Part shown: piece by piece, positions 51,440 through 62,700 of the stretch
How the letters are laid out: the number at the start of each line of letters is the position of its first letter
Numbering within the stretch: the stretch's first letter is position 1
Source of the DNA: Paramacrobiotus metropolitanus
Lineage: Eukaryota; Tardigrada; Eutardigrada; Parachela; Macrobiotidae
Direction: 5' to 3'
Length of the DNA stretch: 64,000 nt
NCBI RefSeq assembly: GCF_019649055.1
Contig: NW_026570362.1
Coordinates: 124,001-188,000, forward strand
Notes under the pieces: model-generated
Told to the model about the DNA's origin: nothing
Seen by the model: the letters and a program-made list of their open reading frames with translations, nothing else
Databases searched by the model: none
Program-made: the position numbers and the translations under genes

Positions 51440-52687
51440 CGCACGGAGGGTAATTTTTATTAACTCATTGCAAAAGCATTTATGTCTAGCCACAACCTCA
51501 AACTCTAGGCGGCTGTGGGCAGCAAGCACAAGGAGTACTGAAATTGCACTACCGTCATCCCTTCGTATATGTTAAGACTAGTCTCACATACTCGTATATT
51601 ATTGCGTTTACGTACATATCTTGCCTTTAGACGTTCTCACTGTGGCACCGTATAGCGCTACGCCTCCGGAAAAGTATCTTTTTGTATGATTATAATACAA
51701 AAAGCACCTTGAGCTTCTATTCGTATTATGACATTCACCACTCGCCAGTGCAGTGAATTGTCCTAAGATGAATTGCCTTATTGCCAAGAAAAGTCTTACG
51801 CAATACAAACCCCAAATACCATCAGATTCAACACATCTCGAACCTGTGCTATCTTATTTTTTGAAAAGAAGTTTCTTTTGAAAAAAGTTGTTCTGCAACG
51901 ATCGAATTTTAAAAATGGCCAACAAACGAAGCTGTACGTGTGTGACCTTACTGCAATTATTTTCGAAGCGTACAACATATTTTACAGAGTAAAATGAGTT
52001 ATCTTTGGCATTGCTTCACATGCTCTGGCGTCTACAGTTACCTCACTGGAAAATACGCAAACTTTGTGTGATCTAAAATTTCAACGTATTTCAATGTAAT
52101 TGTCGGCATATTATAATATTATGACACAGTTGTAATGTTTCTGTTCTGTATGTCATATGGGTTTTCCTGCGTAAACAGGTTTTCCCGTTTTCTATGCAAA
52201 CCTTAAAAAACCTTATGTACTTTGTTGAAAGTGATTTCCGTGACTTTCGAAGTGGGCAATCACAGTGGTAGCCCGCGCTGGACGTATATGCAAACGTAGA
52301 ACATCGCTGGTCGTGCTAAGCGTCACATCTTCCCGTGTCGAATGATCGCATCTGCCACGATATAATTTTACTAATTTTGCTCCCAAAAACTGTTGATTTT
52401 TTTCCCCTTAAAATTATCTACGTTGGCGTCTGCCGTATTGATGCTGTCTATGTAGCTGTTAAAACTATGTTAAGCACAAGTACACGAAATAATTCTGGTA
52501 ACCAATGAAATCCGGAAAACCAAGGGTTTCTCAGAGATGAGGTCAGGAAACACGGGCGCTATCTGCGCAGCGGAAGTCAGGAGGAAACAAGCAGGCAGGA
52601 TCCATACATGTGGACATTAAGAAATCTGAAAAGAAACCAGATGACTAGATTGCTGTATGTGCCAGTATTAAGATCATCAGTAGTACT
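51440..52687. other. No gene; one shared repeat segment
   Basis: Segment 51530-51572 (around TTGCACTACCGTCATCCCTTCG) has a direct counterpart at 53836-53877. The rest is AT-rich without recognised features. Confidence 0.45.
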
Positions 52688-53458
52688 ACTCGAAACGGAC
52701 TTTAAATGTGTTCTGTAAGATACAGAGCCGGGAGTTCTGTAAAAGTGAATCTACCAATGGTACAGCGCTGAATCTTATAGAGCGTTACAGAGCAACGAGA
52801 CCACGGTTTCTAAAAGCGCCCAGTTACCCTAGTTGAATTGGTAAACGATTTATTGATTTTTCACAACAATTTTGTGGCAGTTTCCTTTCTGTTTTTCTGG
52901 CGATCTGAAGTTTTGTTAAGTTAAGAAATCAAACGACTGGTGAAAAAGCGAAAGGCCATTGCATGTAAAGTACGCTGAGGTATTCCTCGCGCTGACGGCT
53001 ATGGCGAAGCCGCGAAGCTGCTTGTTGCCACGATACAAACTCAAACATGCACAGTCGGAGGCAGCTAAAATCAGTGAACAAAGCAGAACTGGAATGTTGA
53101 TTCGATAGAAACAATTATTACTCCCGTTAATTACACCCTCAAAACTTGAAAATTAAAAATAGGACTTAGACGTACAGCGGACGTCTGACTTAGACGTACA
53201 GCGGACGTCTAAGTCCACATCCACATCAAAATCAAAAATCCCATCAAAAAATCCCAAATCACATCAAAATCCACATCAAAAATAACTCTGACCTAGCAAG
53301 AAATGCGAGTTCTGTATCGTAACGGAGCCAGGAGAGTTCCCTTTAGATACAGAACACTTTAACTCGGCCGTCCAATCAGAGGTAGGGGGGTGTGATCGAA
53401 AAATTACAGAACTTCCGGCTCTGTATCGTACAGAACGCATTTAAAGTGCCTTTCGAGT
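52688..53458. mobile_element. Element with 55-bp terminal inverted repeats
   Basis: 52688-52742 and 53404-53458 are reverse complements over 55 bases with a few mismatches, starting ACTCGAAA and containing TTTAAATG, a GTTCTGTA word and ATACAGAGCCGG. The ~660-base interior has no ORF. An additional palindrome CTTAGACGT...ACGTCTAAG with a tandem copy lies at 53164-53215, followed by CACATCAAAAATC low-complexity sequence to 53290. No certain target duplication. Confidence 0.75.
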
Positions 53459-53835
53459 CTAGCTAGTATGCAATAAGAGTGTTAAAGCTTTAGGAGAACA
53501 CGTCACACAGAGTACCTGCAACTGGCTGCAAGGCAAGTGTCACCACCAAGCAATGATCGAGTGTCATTGACCTTGGGATATTCAAAATCAAATAAAATTA
53601 ATAGAAAATGCTATACGGTACGATTCTTGAAAGTTTTATTGCACGCTAAAGTTCATTTATTTGTCAATAAATAATAAAATTCAGCTCGGTCGGGTTATTA
53701 TAATTATTTTGAATTATGTAATTATAATTATGTAATTATTTTGAATTATCAAAAAATTTGTACCGCGCCAGATTTAGTGTAGCCATATTTAATGCCGTGA
53801 CGTTACACTCCAGGCGGGTGACGGCAGCAATACAG

Positions 53836-53877
53836 GGGAGTGCTGAATTGCGCTACCGTCATCCCCTCGTATATTGC
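53836..53877 (+). repeat. Repeat segment shared with 51530-51572
   Basis: The words GCTGAATTGCGCTACCGTC and ATCCCCTCGTATAT match the upstream copy with few changes. Both lie beside inverted-repeat elements. Confidence 0.6.
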
Positions 53878-53936
53878 CTTTGGTCTTTGCCTTTAGGCAT
53901 GAACTTAAGTCGTTTCCTATTCTGGGAACTGTTAAG

Positions 53937-54098
53937 GTCCGGCTCAAACTCTAACCGTAGCCGAGTACGGTGCAGCTGCCTACCACACAAGGTAGCTCTG
54001 TATGCAGAGGCCACGCCGGCAGATACGGTTCGCACAACCACCTCGTAAGGTGAAGCTGCAGTGCCGTAACCGGATACGGTTGGAATTTGAGCGCAGGC
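53937..54098. repeat. Foldback with ~40-base arms
   Basis: Left arm words GGCTCAAACTCTAACCGTAGC and CGGTGCAGCTGCC pair with GCAGTGCCGTAACC and TACGGTTGGAATTTGAGCG on the right, with several mismatches. Confidence 0.6.
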
Positions 54099-54284
54099 CT
54101 AAGAAAGTGTGCTGTAAAGTGTAAAACTTGTAATTCTGTAACACAAGACAGACCAAAATGTAGCTCTGGACGGTGTAACACTGGACAGAAATGAAATCCT
54201 GCATTCTGTATCTGAGGAGACAGAAATAAGGGAGATGCATGTCATGTGAACGCACAATTCACCCTGGACGCACAATTCCGCCGC

Positions 54285-54337
54285 TACCGGCATCTGTGCG
54301 ACGGACTTTGATCAGGTCCGTTGCACAGATGCCGGTA
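54285..54337. repeat. Hairpin with 21-bp stem
   Basis: TACCGGCATCTGTGC plus ACGGAC pairs with GTCCGT plus GCACAGATGCCGGTA around a ~10-base loop, with one mismatch. Confidence 0.85.
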
Positions 54338-54344
54338 ATATATT

Positions 54345-55042
54345 ATGTCCGCGCTCTGTTCAGGGGTTGGTTTCAGACCTTCTGGCTTCTGAAGGTTTCC
54401 GAGACGCGGTAGTTTGATCTTGCTTAAGTTATTTGAGTTATTGCCAACGTCGAACACAGGGCGGGTTACGAGTCTCAATAGTTAAAAGAAGCTCCAAGCT
54501 AAAACATTGGTTGCTGAAATCGTTGTAGCTACTTAGAATGTTATAAGCATCAGTAAAAATGACCGGTGTCCGACTCCCTCAAGCACTGCTTGGTTCATTA
54601 TTGACACTTCGAAACCTTTCCGTTTTAATGCTGTTGAATTACCTACAAAAAGGTATACACCATAACAAGATTTGGAAGAAAACTAAACGGCGCGCACAGA
54701 GTGATTTTTAAATTTATTTTGTAAAACTGCCCGTGAAACAGGGTAATATGAAATACGGAAAAGGCAATAAAGACTTATTATTGCAGCTGTTTGAGCAGAA
54801 ACCTAGTACGAGCAGTGCACGGACAGTTTTGAAGTATAGAACTGGGCAAATTCTTTAATTAAATTTTAACTCCATTTACTGAACGTTGCTGGCTTTTATG
54901 TACTGCAACAAACTTTTGTACGTATATATTTATATAAACTTTTATATTATACGAGCATACATACTTTATAACACGTATAATATACGTCATATCGATTTCC
55001 GATTTTCCCGATAAGGAAATGATCGATTAATAACGTGCGTTT
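54345..55042 (+). other. AT-rich region upstream of the plus-strand E2 ORFs
   Basis: No gene. TATATTTATATAAAC near 54925 could serve as a TATA element for the ORFs that begin at 55043-55070, and TTTATAATTTTAATTACAG (55046-55064) looks like a 3' splice acceptor. The 3' LTR of E2 would be expected in or left of this stretch if the ORFs belong to E2, but it cannot be recognised without the partner LTR. Confidence 0.4.
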
Positions 55043-55504
55043 ATGTTTATAATTTTAATTACAGTAATAATGGCTTCGCAGAGACCGACGGAACAGGAGC
55101 AGTGGCAAGGACATTCGCGGATTTGTCGCGACTGCAGAGAGAACACGCCAAAGCGCCGATGCCATCGTCATATTGCAGAAGATCAATCGGAATTGCTGGA
55201 TCGATACCGTGTGTGGCGAGATGAGGTGGTGTTCGAAGGGAATCTCGACTGTTACCTTCACCTGCTGCAAAATTGGGACCACCCTTACCTGTCGACAAAC
55301 CAAAGAGAAATCGCGCGCGCTGCAAACGAGCATACTGACAGTCGACATGGAAACTGGGCCAATGCCCCACGGCCACAAGAAGTACCGATGCCACCGCGGA
55401 ATCGAGAAGAACAACGAGCCAGAGAAGAAGCAGACGCTGCGGATCGACAGCTGGGTGAACGAAGAGAAAGAGAACGACGCGACAGAGAAATGCTCCAGCG
55501 TTAG
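55043..55504 (+). CDS. E2 ORFa: CRxCREN motif protein (145-154 aa)
   Basis: ATGs occur at 55043 and 55070. The second follows a T-rich tract and AG and gives MASQRPTEQ, so I favour 55070 as the start of a spliced message. Residues 20-35 carry RICRDCRENTPKRRCHRH, a C-x2-C...C-x2-H zinc-ribbon-like cluster. A helical region with VVFEGNLDCY follows, then a highly charged arginine/glutamate tail. The order cysteine motif, V..GN..xY helix and charged tail matches E1 ORFa (23574-24089). It ends at a TAG (55502-55504), after which the same frame stays open into ORFb. No named family is recognised. Confidence 0.75.
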   Translation: MFIILITVIMASQRPTEQEQWQGHSRICRDCRENTPKRRCHRHIAEDQSELLDRYRVWRDEVVFEGNLDCYLHLLQNWDHPYLSTNQREIARAANEHTDSRHGNWANAPRPQEVPMPPRNREEQRAREEADAADRQLGERRERERRDREMLQR

Positions 55505-55555
55505 AACGAACCACGCAGTGCATCCAGTGGAAGTTCACGCGAGCGTCCACCGATC

Positions 55556-57619
55556 ATGCGATACTTTATTACCGGAATCGATGAATATGGGAAGGAATCT
55601 GAATCGCTTGAAATCGCGACCCATTCCATGAACATTCACGATGTTAGAGAAGCGGTGAGGAATCAGGATAATCAGACGCAACAACAGCAGCGTGAACACC
55701 GTAAACCGATTCTGCCGCCAACTCAAGAAGAACTCCATCGTCCATTTCAACGAATCCGAGTAATCCATAATACGGGACCGCGACTGATGAAACCGTTGGA
55801 AGAAGATTATGACGATCCATCCTTCAACGACCCGATGAAAGATCCCGCGGTGCAGCGAATGATGAAAACTCCACAGTTTCCACGCCCAGGAAGCCGTGCT
55901 TACCTTGATCGCGACCGTCCAGTAATGGATAGCAATCGCCCAAGCGGAAGTCGTGGCCCAGCAGGAAACCGACGCCCAGTTGCTTTCGGGAATATTCGAA
56001 GTGATCGCGGAATCGACTTGGAAACGCTGAAGCCGAGAGGAGCCGGAGAAGGGCCAGAACGAGAAGTGAGCTTCGATTTCAACGATTACCAGACGGAAAC
56101 TAACCTGATTATGGACATGTTGGATGTGGATGTACCCGATCACCAGTATAAGAAGATCCAAGATATCGTCGAGCAGTTGGTAATGAATGCCCATCGATTT
56201 CTGCGCGAAGTTGAGTTCGAAGCGGCATATATGAATTTGGCAAATACCAGTCAGTTCCGCCCACGACCAGGAGACGCAACCCGACGATATTCAGCACGAC
56301 GAGCGAACGGATTGCGAAGTTCCTTACGACTGGAAGAACTTACCGAATTGATTCAACATCCGAAATATGAAGAATTGTTCCAGTTCGCGATGCGACCGAT
56401 GCCCGACGCCGAAGCTTTTGCCGCACAGTTTCTTCATGAAAATGCGAATCCAGCGATGTATCTGTATGCGTGCCGAGTCATTGCGGGATTGGTGCGAGCA
56501 ATGGACAAGTTCAAAATCGACAACTCTGAATTGTGGCCAATGCCAGAACGAGGAAACACGCAGTCGACGACTTACCGAGCGAAACCGAAGGTATATTTAC
56601 GACGTGCGCTGGCAGCGATCCTTGGCCATTACGACAGCCATAACAGACTCCATCATAACGACCCAACTGTCCCGGAACTGTATTACCTACTCGAACGAAT
56701 CGGGCGTCCTCAGCGGATGATCGATGTGGCAACTTCCCTGCGCCGACTGATGGAAGGAACCCTCAACGATCCGGATATTACGCCATACGATTTAAGCTGC
56801 GCAGATTACATTGATGAACACTTGAAGAATATCGAGGAAAGAGAGAAGGATAAGTCCTGGAATAAAAATAAGAAACGTCCTTCAACGACAGCGCAGGACT
56901 TGGATCGCGAACTTGAAGGGTTGTCAGAAGAAACAAAACGCATTCGCCGGGAAGAGCATGTCGAAAACCGGGGAAATCGTGATCGTCGTCCTGGCGGTCT
57001 GGAACACCTAAATCGAAACCGTCATCCTGGCGGTGTGGATAACCCGAATCGACTCCCCCAGTCAGGTGGTTATGGATGCAACCCAAATCGTGATCGCCAA
57101 TCAGGCATTCTGGAAGACCCAAATCGTAGTCGTCATATGGGCGGCTTGGATAACCCAAATCGTAGCCACAAGTCTCGTGGCTTGGACGTCCCAAATCGAA
57201 GTCGTCATATTGGCGGCATGGATTCCCCAAATCGCGATCACCGAAAGGCTGATCAGGGATCTCGACGAACGGAAAAGTCAATCAGCGAAGAGTCAGATTC
57301 CGGGGAGGATAAACCGAAAGGGCGAGGAAACATGCGGCAGGATGTTGAAGTCCCGAATTTCCAGAAGTCAACCGAAATGGAAATCGACTCAAACGACAAA
57401 GAGAAGGGACAGAATAAGAAGCCGCACGGTGACGATGAGAAAATGGACACGTCGGCGCCCGCTAATGCGCCTGAACAGAGCAGTGTCGGAAACGTGAATA
57501 ACTTACCTGTGTGTCCATCGCTTGACGACATGGAACAGTTGAATCTGGAAGAGGTTGGTTTGGTGAAGAAAACCGATGATGATAAACCGGACGAGAAGCC
57601 GGATGATGAAACGAAGTGA
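55556..57619 (+). CDS. E2 ORFb: helical-domain protein with 12-residue repeats (687 aa)
   Basis: ATG at 55556, in the same frame as ORFa and separated from its TAG by 17 sense codons. Residues ~175-400 form the shared helical domain: TNLIM, DIVEQL, RANGL, AQFL, NPAM, LGHY..H, PEL, IGRPQR and LRRLM, in the order found in E1 ORFb. Residues ~474-562 are seven 12-residue repeats of the type NR.R..GGLDNP. The C-terminal part is acidic and lysine-rich. No membrane segment, protease or polymerase motif is seen. It runs convergently with the minus-strand pol, 2.2 kb apart. A nucleic-acid-binding or structural role is possible but not shown. Confidence 0.8.
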   Translation: MRYFITGIDEYGKESESLEIATHSMNIHDVREAVRNQDNQTQQQQREHRKPILPPTQEELHRPFQRIRVIHNTGPRLMKPLEEDYDDPSFNDPMKDPAVQRMMKTPQFPRPGSRAYLDRDRPVMDSNRPSGSRGPAGNRRPVAFGNIRSDRGIDLETLKPRGAGEGPEREVSFDFNDYQTETNLIMDMLDVDVPDHQYKKIQDIVEQLVMNAHRFLREVEFEAAYMNLANTSQFRPRPGDATRRYSARRANGLRSSLRLEELTELIQHPKYEELFQFAMRPMPDAEAFAAQFLHENANPAMYLYACRVIAGLVRAMDKFKIDNSELWPMPERGNTQSTTYRAKPKVYLRRALAAILGHYDSHNRLHHNDPTVPELYYLLERIGRPQRMIDVATSLRRLMEGTLNDPDITPYDLSCADYIDEHLKNIEEREKDKSWNKNKKRPSTTAQDLDRELEGLSEETKRIRREEHVENRGNRDRRPGGLEHLNRNRHPGGVDNPNRLPQSGGYGCNPNRDRQSGILEDPNRSRHMGGLDNPNRSHKSRGLDVPNRSRHIGGMDSPNRDHRKADQGSRRTEKSISEESDSGEDKPKGRGNMRQDVEVPNFQKSTEMEIDSNDKEKGQNKKPHGDDEKMDTSAPANAPEQSSVGNVNNLPVCPSLDDMEQLNLEEVGLVKKTDDDKPDEKPDDETK
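56975..57244 (+). repeat. 36-bp in-frame minisatellite in E2 ORFb
   Basis: Seven diverged 36-base units each encode NR, basic residues, GG(L/V/M)D.P. All unit lengths are multiples of three (one unit is 39), so the frame is kept, which argues for selection on the protein. Confidence 0.85.
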
Positions 57620-58675
57620 CGTGATGAATACGATGCGCAGTGATGAAACGGCCAACCACGACAGTTTAACGATAATCGCCCCGTGAAACTGTAAGACTCC
57701 TCCCGGAATCCATTTTACGCCCAGTGGAATAAAGTTTTCATTATTGTTCCGATTTATTAGGCATTTAAGAATGCATTTGATAACGATTGAATTGTGTTAA
57801 CGATTTTGACGATCGTCTTACGTTGTGATTTGGCTAACGATTTTCTAATCGTGTGATAAAATGCGCATTTGACTTTTGTTTCTCATTAACGATGATCTCT
57901 AGGATCGGAATTGTGTTTTTACGATTTGCTTATTCATGTTAAAATCGCCATTAAGCAGCGAGTCATCCCCCGATGCCGATGTGGATCCGATAGACATCGG
58001 AGGACCTCCGTGTCCCCACCCGTGGCATGCCAGAGCGTTCGGCTGAGCTCATGTCGGTCTCGGATTGGACCGCCGATTCGGAGCTGCCGAGCCGCTCTTG
58101 TGCAGCGATCTCCATTCATCGGATTCCACCGATTCATTACGATGATTTTGGCCTCAGTGAAAGATCTCTAGATTTTCACTTCGGTGTTTTTCTGTTTTTC
58201 TTTTCGCTGATGATTGGTCTTTTTGTTTACGATCTAATAAAATACGATTTTATTCGATCTCGTTTGGTTGCATTTCCGATCCCGATTCTCGCTCACGTAC
58301 AAACGTATCGCTCAAATCAGCCATCCTTTCACGCCATTGGCGGTAGCGTGATATCATCTCCAGCGTGATGTCGTCCGGCCCGGCTTAGGCGACCGGATCT
58401 GTTATATAGAGCAACTGGGTATCGTAAATAAATAAACAAAATAAATAACTAATGAAATTCAGAGGGACACCTAACTTCCGTATCGTTTAGAGAGAAAACC
58501 GTTTTTGCTTACCGGTGTGTTCTCTTAACGGTACGGTAGTCGGGCTTCGGGATCGTGGTGCTCGGTTCCGAGCTTCCGTCGGCGGCGGCGGCGGCCGCCG
58601 GGAACGGCATCGCCAGGCAAAAGCGAGGACCAGGAGCAGGGTTATTATGGAGCCAGCCAGGTATCCGGTTCCGAA
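57620..58675. other. Intergenic region between convergent E2 ORFs, part 1
   Basis: Non-coding. AATAAAG at 57730 lies about 110 bases after the ORFb stop and could end its message. Words TAACGATT, GACGATCGTC and AATCG recur between 57770 and 57920. Short frames on both strands are not convincing. Confidence 0.5.
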
Positions 58676-58746
58676 ATACACTAGTTGCGTAGCTCATCCA
58701 ATTACGTAATTTACGTAAAAGGATGAGCTACGAACAACTAGTGTAT
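58676..58746. repeat. Hairpin with ~24-bp stem
   Basis: ATACACTAGTTGCGTAGCTC (58676-58699 with the next bases) pairs with 58721-58746 apart from a 2-base bulge. The loop contains the small palindrome AATTACGTAATT. Confidence 0.88.
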
Positions 58747-59795
58747 AATAATTAGTACGTACCTTAATTTAGTAGGAAGATAAATTTAGCATGCAGTGTA
58801 TTACACGGATGTTGTGCGTATTATGCGGATATTATGTTTATATACTTTCTGGTGTTGCCGTAAGGATAATTACTCTACATATGCTTACGGCTACGCAACA
58901 AGGAAATCCATGAGCGATTGTCGGCACCGTTCCCGACATCGCTCATGCTGTTTATTACAATTGTAAAACTGGAGTCTTTTGAATTAAGTAAATTCCTTCC
59001 TCAGGAAGCAACGAAAAATTGGCTCATTAGTATTGCTGCTGAGAAATTGGCTCATTAGTATTGGTGTGAGAATAATGCTGAGCAATTTCTCGTTACTTCA
59101 GCATGAACGGTAATCGGTTTGTTATATAATTGTCGTGATTCTTAAAAAGCAAATCGACAAAACAACTACGGCAATAATATTAGAAATTTTCTGTATTAGT
59201 CCAATCGAAATAATCACAAAATAATCATGACAAAAAATAATAATCACAAATCGGTTTTCTTTCGCTGAGAAGTTTGTAGTGCCAAGGAGAGTGCGTTCAT
59301 CCATATGATACACATTTTCATCATGACTACCCAGCTATACGATTGGTCATTGGACACAAAACCGAAGCCCATATTTTTGGGCGCATTGATGCGCTAACCG
59401 CTGCATCCACAATTGGATCGATAATTATGCAGGTTAATCTCCACCATGAAATGATTTCTTCGTGAAATCACCACCATGAGCGGTTAGTATGCGAATCGAC
59501 GGAATTAAATCAACAAATTTCCGAAATTAAATTAAACACCACCATGAACCACAATCGATGTTGTAGTTCACGTCGACAATCAAACAAATTCATTAATATT
59601 ATTATTTTTTTCGATTTCTGCCATAAAATTTAATTAAACAAATCGATGCAGTTACAAAATCGATACTCGAATCAATTCGGAAATCACACCACAAAAACAA
59701 ATCGATTAGTTTCCAACACGTTATTTGCGCTGCTGCGCCGGCGACTGTTGTGCATGCACACACTTTAGCCACAGTATCTACGTCGCTACATCGAT
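58747..59795. other. Intergenic region between convergent E2 ORFs, part 2
   Basis: Non-coding. It holds a second hairpin (58909-58947, CATGAGCGAT...ATCGCTCATG). A 20-base direct repeat AAATTGGCTCATTAGTATTG occurs at 59016 and 59044, inside an inverted repeat (59005-59025 with 59080-59099). CACCATGA words recur between 59440 and 59550. This is the 3' untranslated side of pol. Confidence 0.6.
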
Positions 59796-62700
59796 TTAAT
59801 TAAATCGCGGTTTCTTCTTCTTCTCCCTTTGGAGCTTCTGAAGAAACGCTTGATCTTCTGGCTCGATCGGCTCATCCAGGGCGTTATCGACGGCTTTATC
59901 TTCATCAATTTTATCGGCCATGCCATCTTTCTGCGCAGCGTGCACAGGCTGGGCGGGGTCATCGGCCTTCGATTTAAACAGCGGATTTCGCAATTTAATT
60001 TTTAATTTACCGCTCGATTTTATTTTCGGCTCTTTACCATCGTTATTATCGTTTTCCTTATTCTCTCCACCATGAAGGGTGTTATGAGAGGACTTATCGG
60101 TTTCATCCGCAACAGGTTCATCGATTATCATCTCAGTTTCTGCTGCGTCATCGACTTCTGCCACTTCATCGTTATTCGCATTTACAAGTAAATCGTCATC
60201 AGAAACATACGGCTTTAATCGGGAAACTGTCACTCTTATCTTTTCTTTACCGCCCTGTTTCTGAATTATCGCTGCACCATCGTATGGGAAATCGATAATT
60301 TCATACGGACCGTCGTAACGATCACGTAAGCTTTTCGATTCACCTTTCTTCTTCGGAATACTCAGCCAAACGGCATCACCGATAATAAATTCACTTTGCG
60401 TACGCTTTTTATCGAATCGATTCGCGGTTTTATCGTGCTCTTGCTGAATATAAATTTTAGCTAATTCATGCGCTTCATTCAAATTCGATCGAAGAGCATC
60501 CATGTACTCCTTAATCGTACCGTGCTCGACAGGAACATTCGTTTTCGTTACGGTGTCGGCGGGGATCACCTGTTCCCGGCCGTACAGCATATAAAACGGA
60601 GAAAATCGCGTCGTCGCCTGTACAACACGATTTCTAGCTGATACGATAAACGGTAGGACTAAATCCCAATCGGTCTTATTTTTATCTTTAACATAAATCG
60701 ATAACGAATCTGCGATCGTCTGCATTTGCCTTTCGACCAGGCCGCGCCCGATCGGATGGTATGCAGATCCAAAATGGTGCGATATTTTCAGTTCACGTAA
60801 TAACGATTGCATAAGGCGTCCCATGAAATTTGTACCTTGATCGGTATTAATCTCATGAGGCACACCATACGGTAAAATTACATCGTATAGCAGGAAGTTC
60901 GCTACTTCCCGTGCAGACTCCGTTTTTATCGGTTTAGCGATTACGAACTTTGTTAACTCATCGACAACGACTGCAATGTGGTCATTACCACGTTCGGTTT
61001 TAGGAAGCGGTCCCTTGATGTCCAGCTGGACGCGAAAGAACGGCTCACCGACTTTAACGTCTCGCAGTTTGCCAGGCGGGGCGCGACGGGGCGCCTTCCG
61101 GGCGTGGCACCCGCGACACTTTCTCACATAATCGTCAATATCGGTTGTCATATTATGCCAATAATATCGTAAAGAAATCGCATCGTAAGTTTTCTTTAAA
61201 CCGAGATGTCCACTGGCTGGACTATCGTGCATTCCTTTCAGAATATCGAGTCGCCAGTGTTTCGGCACAACAAATCGTCGGTTAATTCGATCATTAGCTG
61301 TAGATAATCGATACAGTACACCCTGATACATTTCGAACTCTGAATGTTGCTTTTTTACGAGCATACTTTCGGCACGACTTTCGATATCATGGATAATTTT
61401 CTCGAGACTGGGATCGCGTAATTGTTCGTTACGAAGGAACGTGTACGAGGACTCTTCCGGTCGCATCTCGTCGGCGGGATCGCTCAACGACATTACTCGT
61501 ACCGTTCGACTACTAAATTTATCGTCTTTTAATTCATCACATTCATCGACTTCCTCTGGAGGACCGACAGGGTTGCGACTCAACGCGTCAGCGTTTTCGC
61601 ACTGTTTTCCCGGTCGATATTTTATCGTCATATCGTGGCTACCCAATAAGAGTGCCCATCGCGTTAATCGACCATTCGTTCCTTGTTTATTCGATGCAGA
61701 TCGTATTAAATTCGTTAATGCCTGATGGTCAGTTCGTACCGTAAACGGCATATGATCGATATAATGGCGAAATTTCGTAACTGCAAAAACGACCGCCAAG
61801 CATTCGAGTTGATTAATCGGATACTTCTGATCTGCTGGCGTTAATAAGCGACTTGCGTAAGCGATCGGGTGGTCGTCTTGATGAAGAACTGCACCAACGC
61901 CTATCGTACTAGCGTCACACTCGATTACTGTTGGTTTCAACGGATCGAATTTTACCAAGCAAGGCGCATTCGTCAGCGCCTGCTTTAACGATTCAAATTC
62001 CGCATCGTGGACCGAAGTCCAATCTTTAACGACATCCTTTTTGTTTTTAAATAAATCGTACAAGTTTCGAGTGATTTTCGCGTAATCTTTCACGAATTTT
62101 CGATAGTAATTGGCTAAGCCAAGAAACGATCTTAATTTAGTTTCGGTAGTCGGCTTAGGGAATTCTCGAATCGCTGAAATCTTATCCTCATCGGTTCGAA
62201 TACCACTTTCCGATATAACATGACCGAGAAAATGTAACTCGGTCTTAGCGATGTGACACTTCGACGGTTTAAGCGTTAAACCAGCTGCACGCAATCGCTC
62301 GAATAATCGTCGTATTTTTATGAGTAATTCCGCTATCGTTTTAGCAGCGCAAATCAAATCGTCGAGGTAACCGAAAATTCCTTCGTCGCGTAGCGGACCG
62401 AGAATCTTATCGATCATCGCCTGAAACGTTGCATGCCCGTTACAAACACCAAACGGCATACGAAGGAATTCGTAGAGGCCGTCCTGCGTTATAAACGCAG
62501 TTTTCGCAATCGACTCTTCATCCATCGGGATTTGCCAGAATCCCGCGGAGCAATCGAAACCACAAAAATATTTATTGCCGGTTACCGCATCGAGTAAGAC
62601 ATCGGGGTTTGGGAGGGGATAGCTGTTCTTTTTCGTAACGTTATTTAAAGCGATATAATTAATACAAAATCGAGTACCGATCGTCCCGTCTGGGTTCTTT

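Noticed and set aside
55059-56194. Minus-strand ORFs opposite E2 ORFa/ORFb (up to 219 codons)
   Set aside because: ORFa/ORFb have E1 counterparts and conserved motifs on the plus strand; the minus frames have none.
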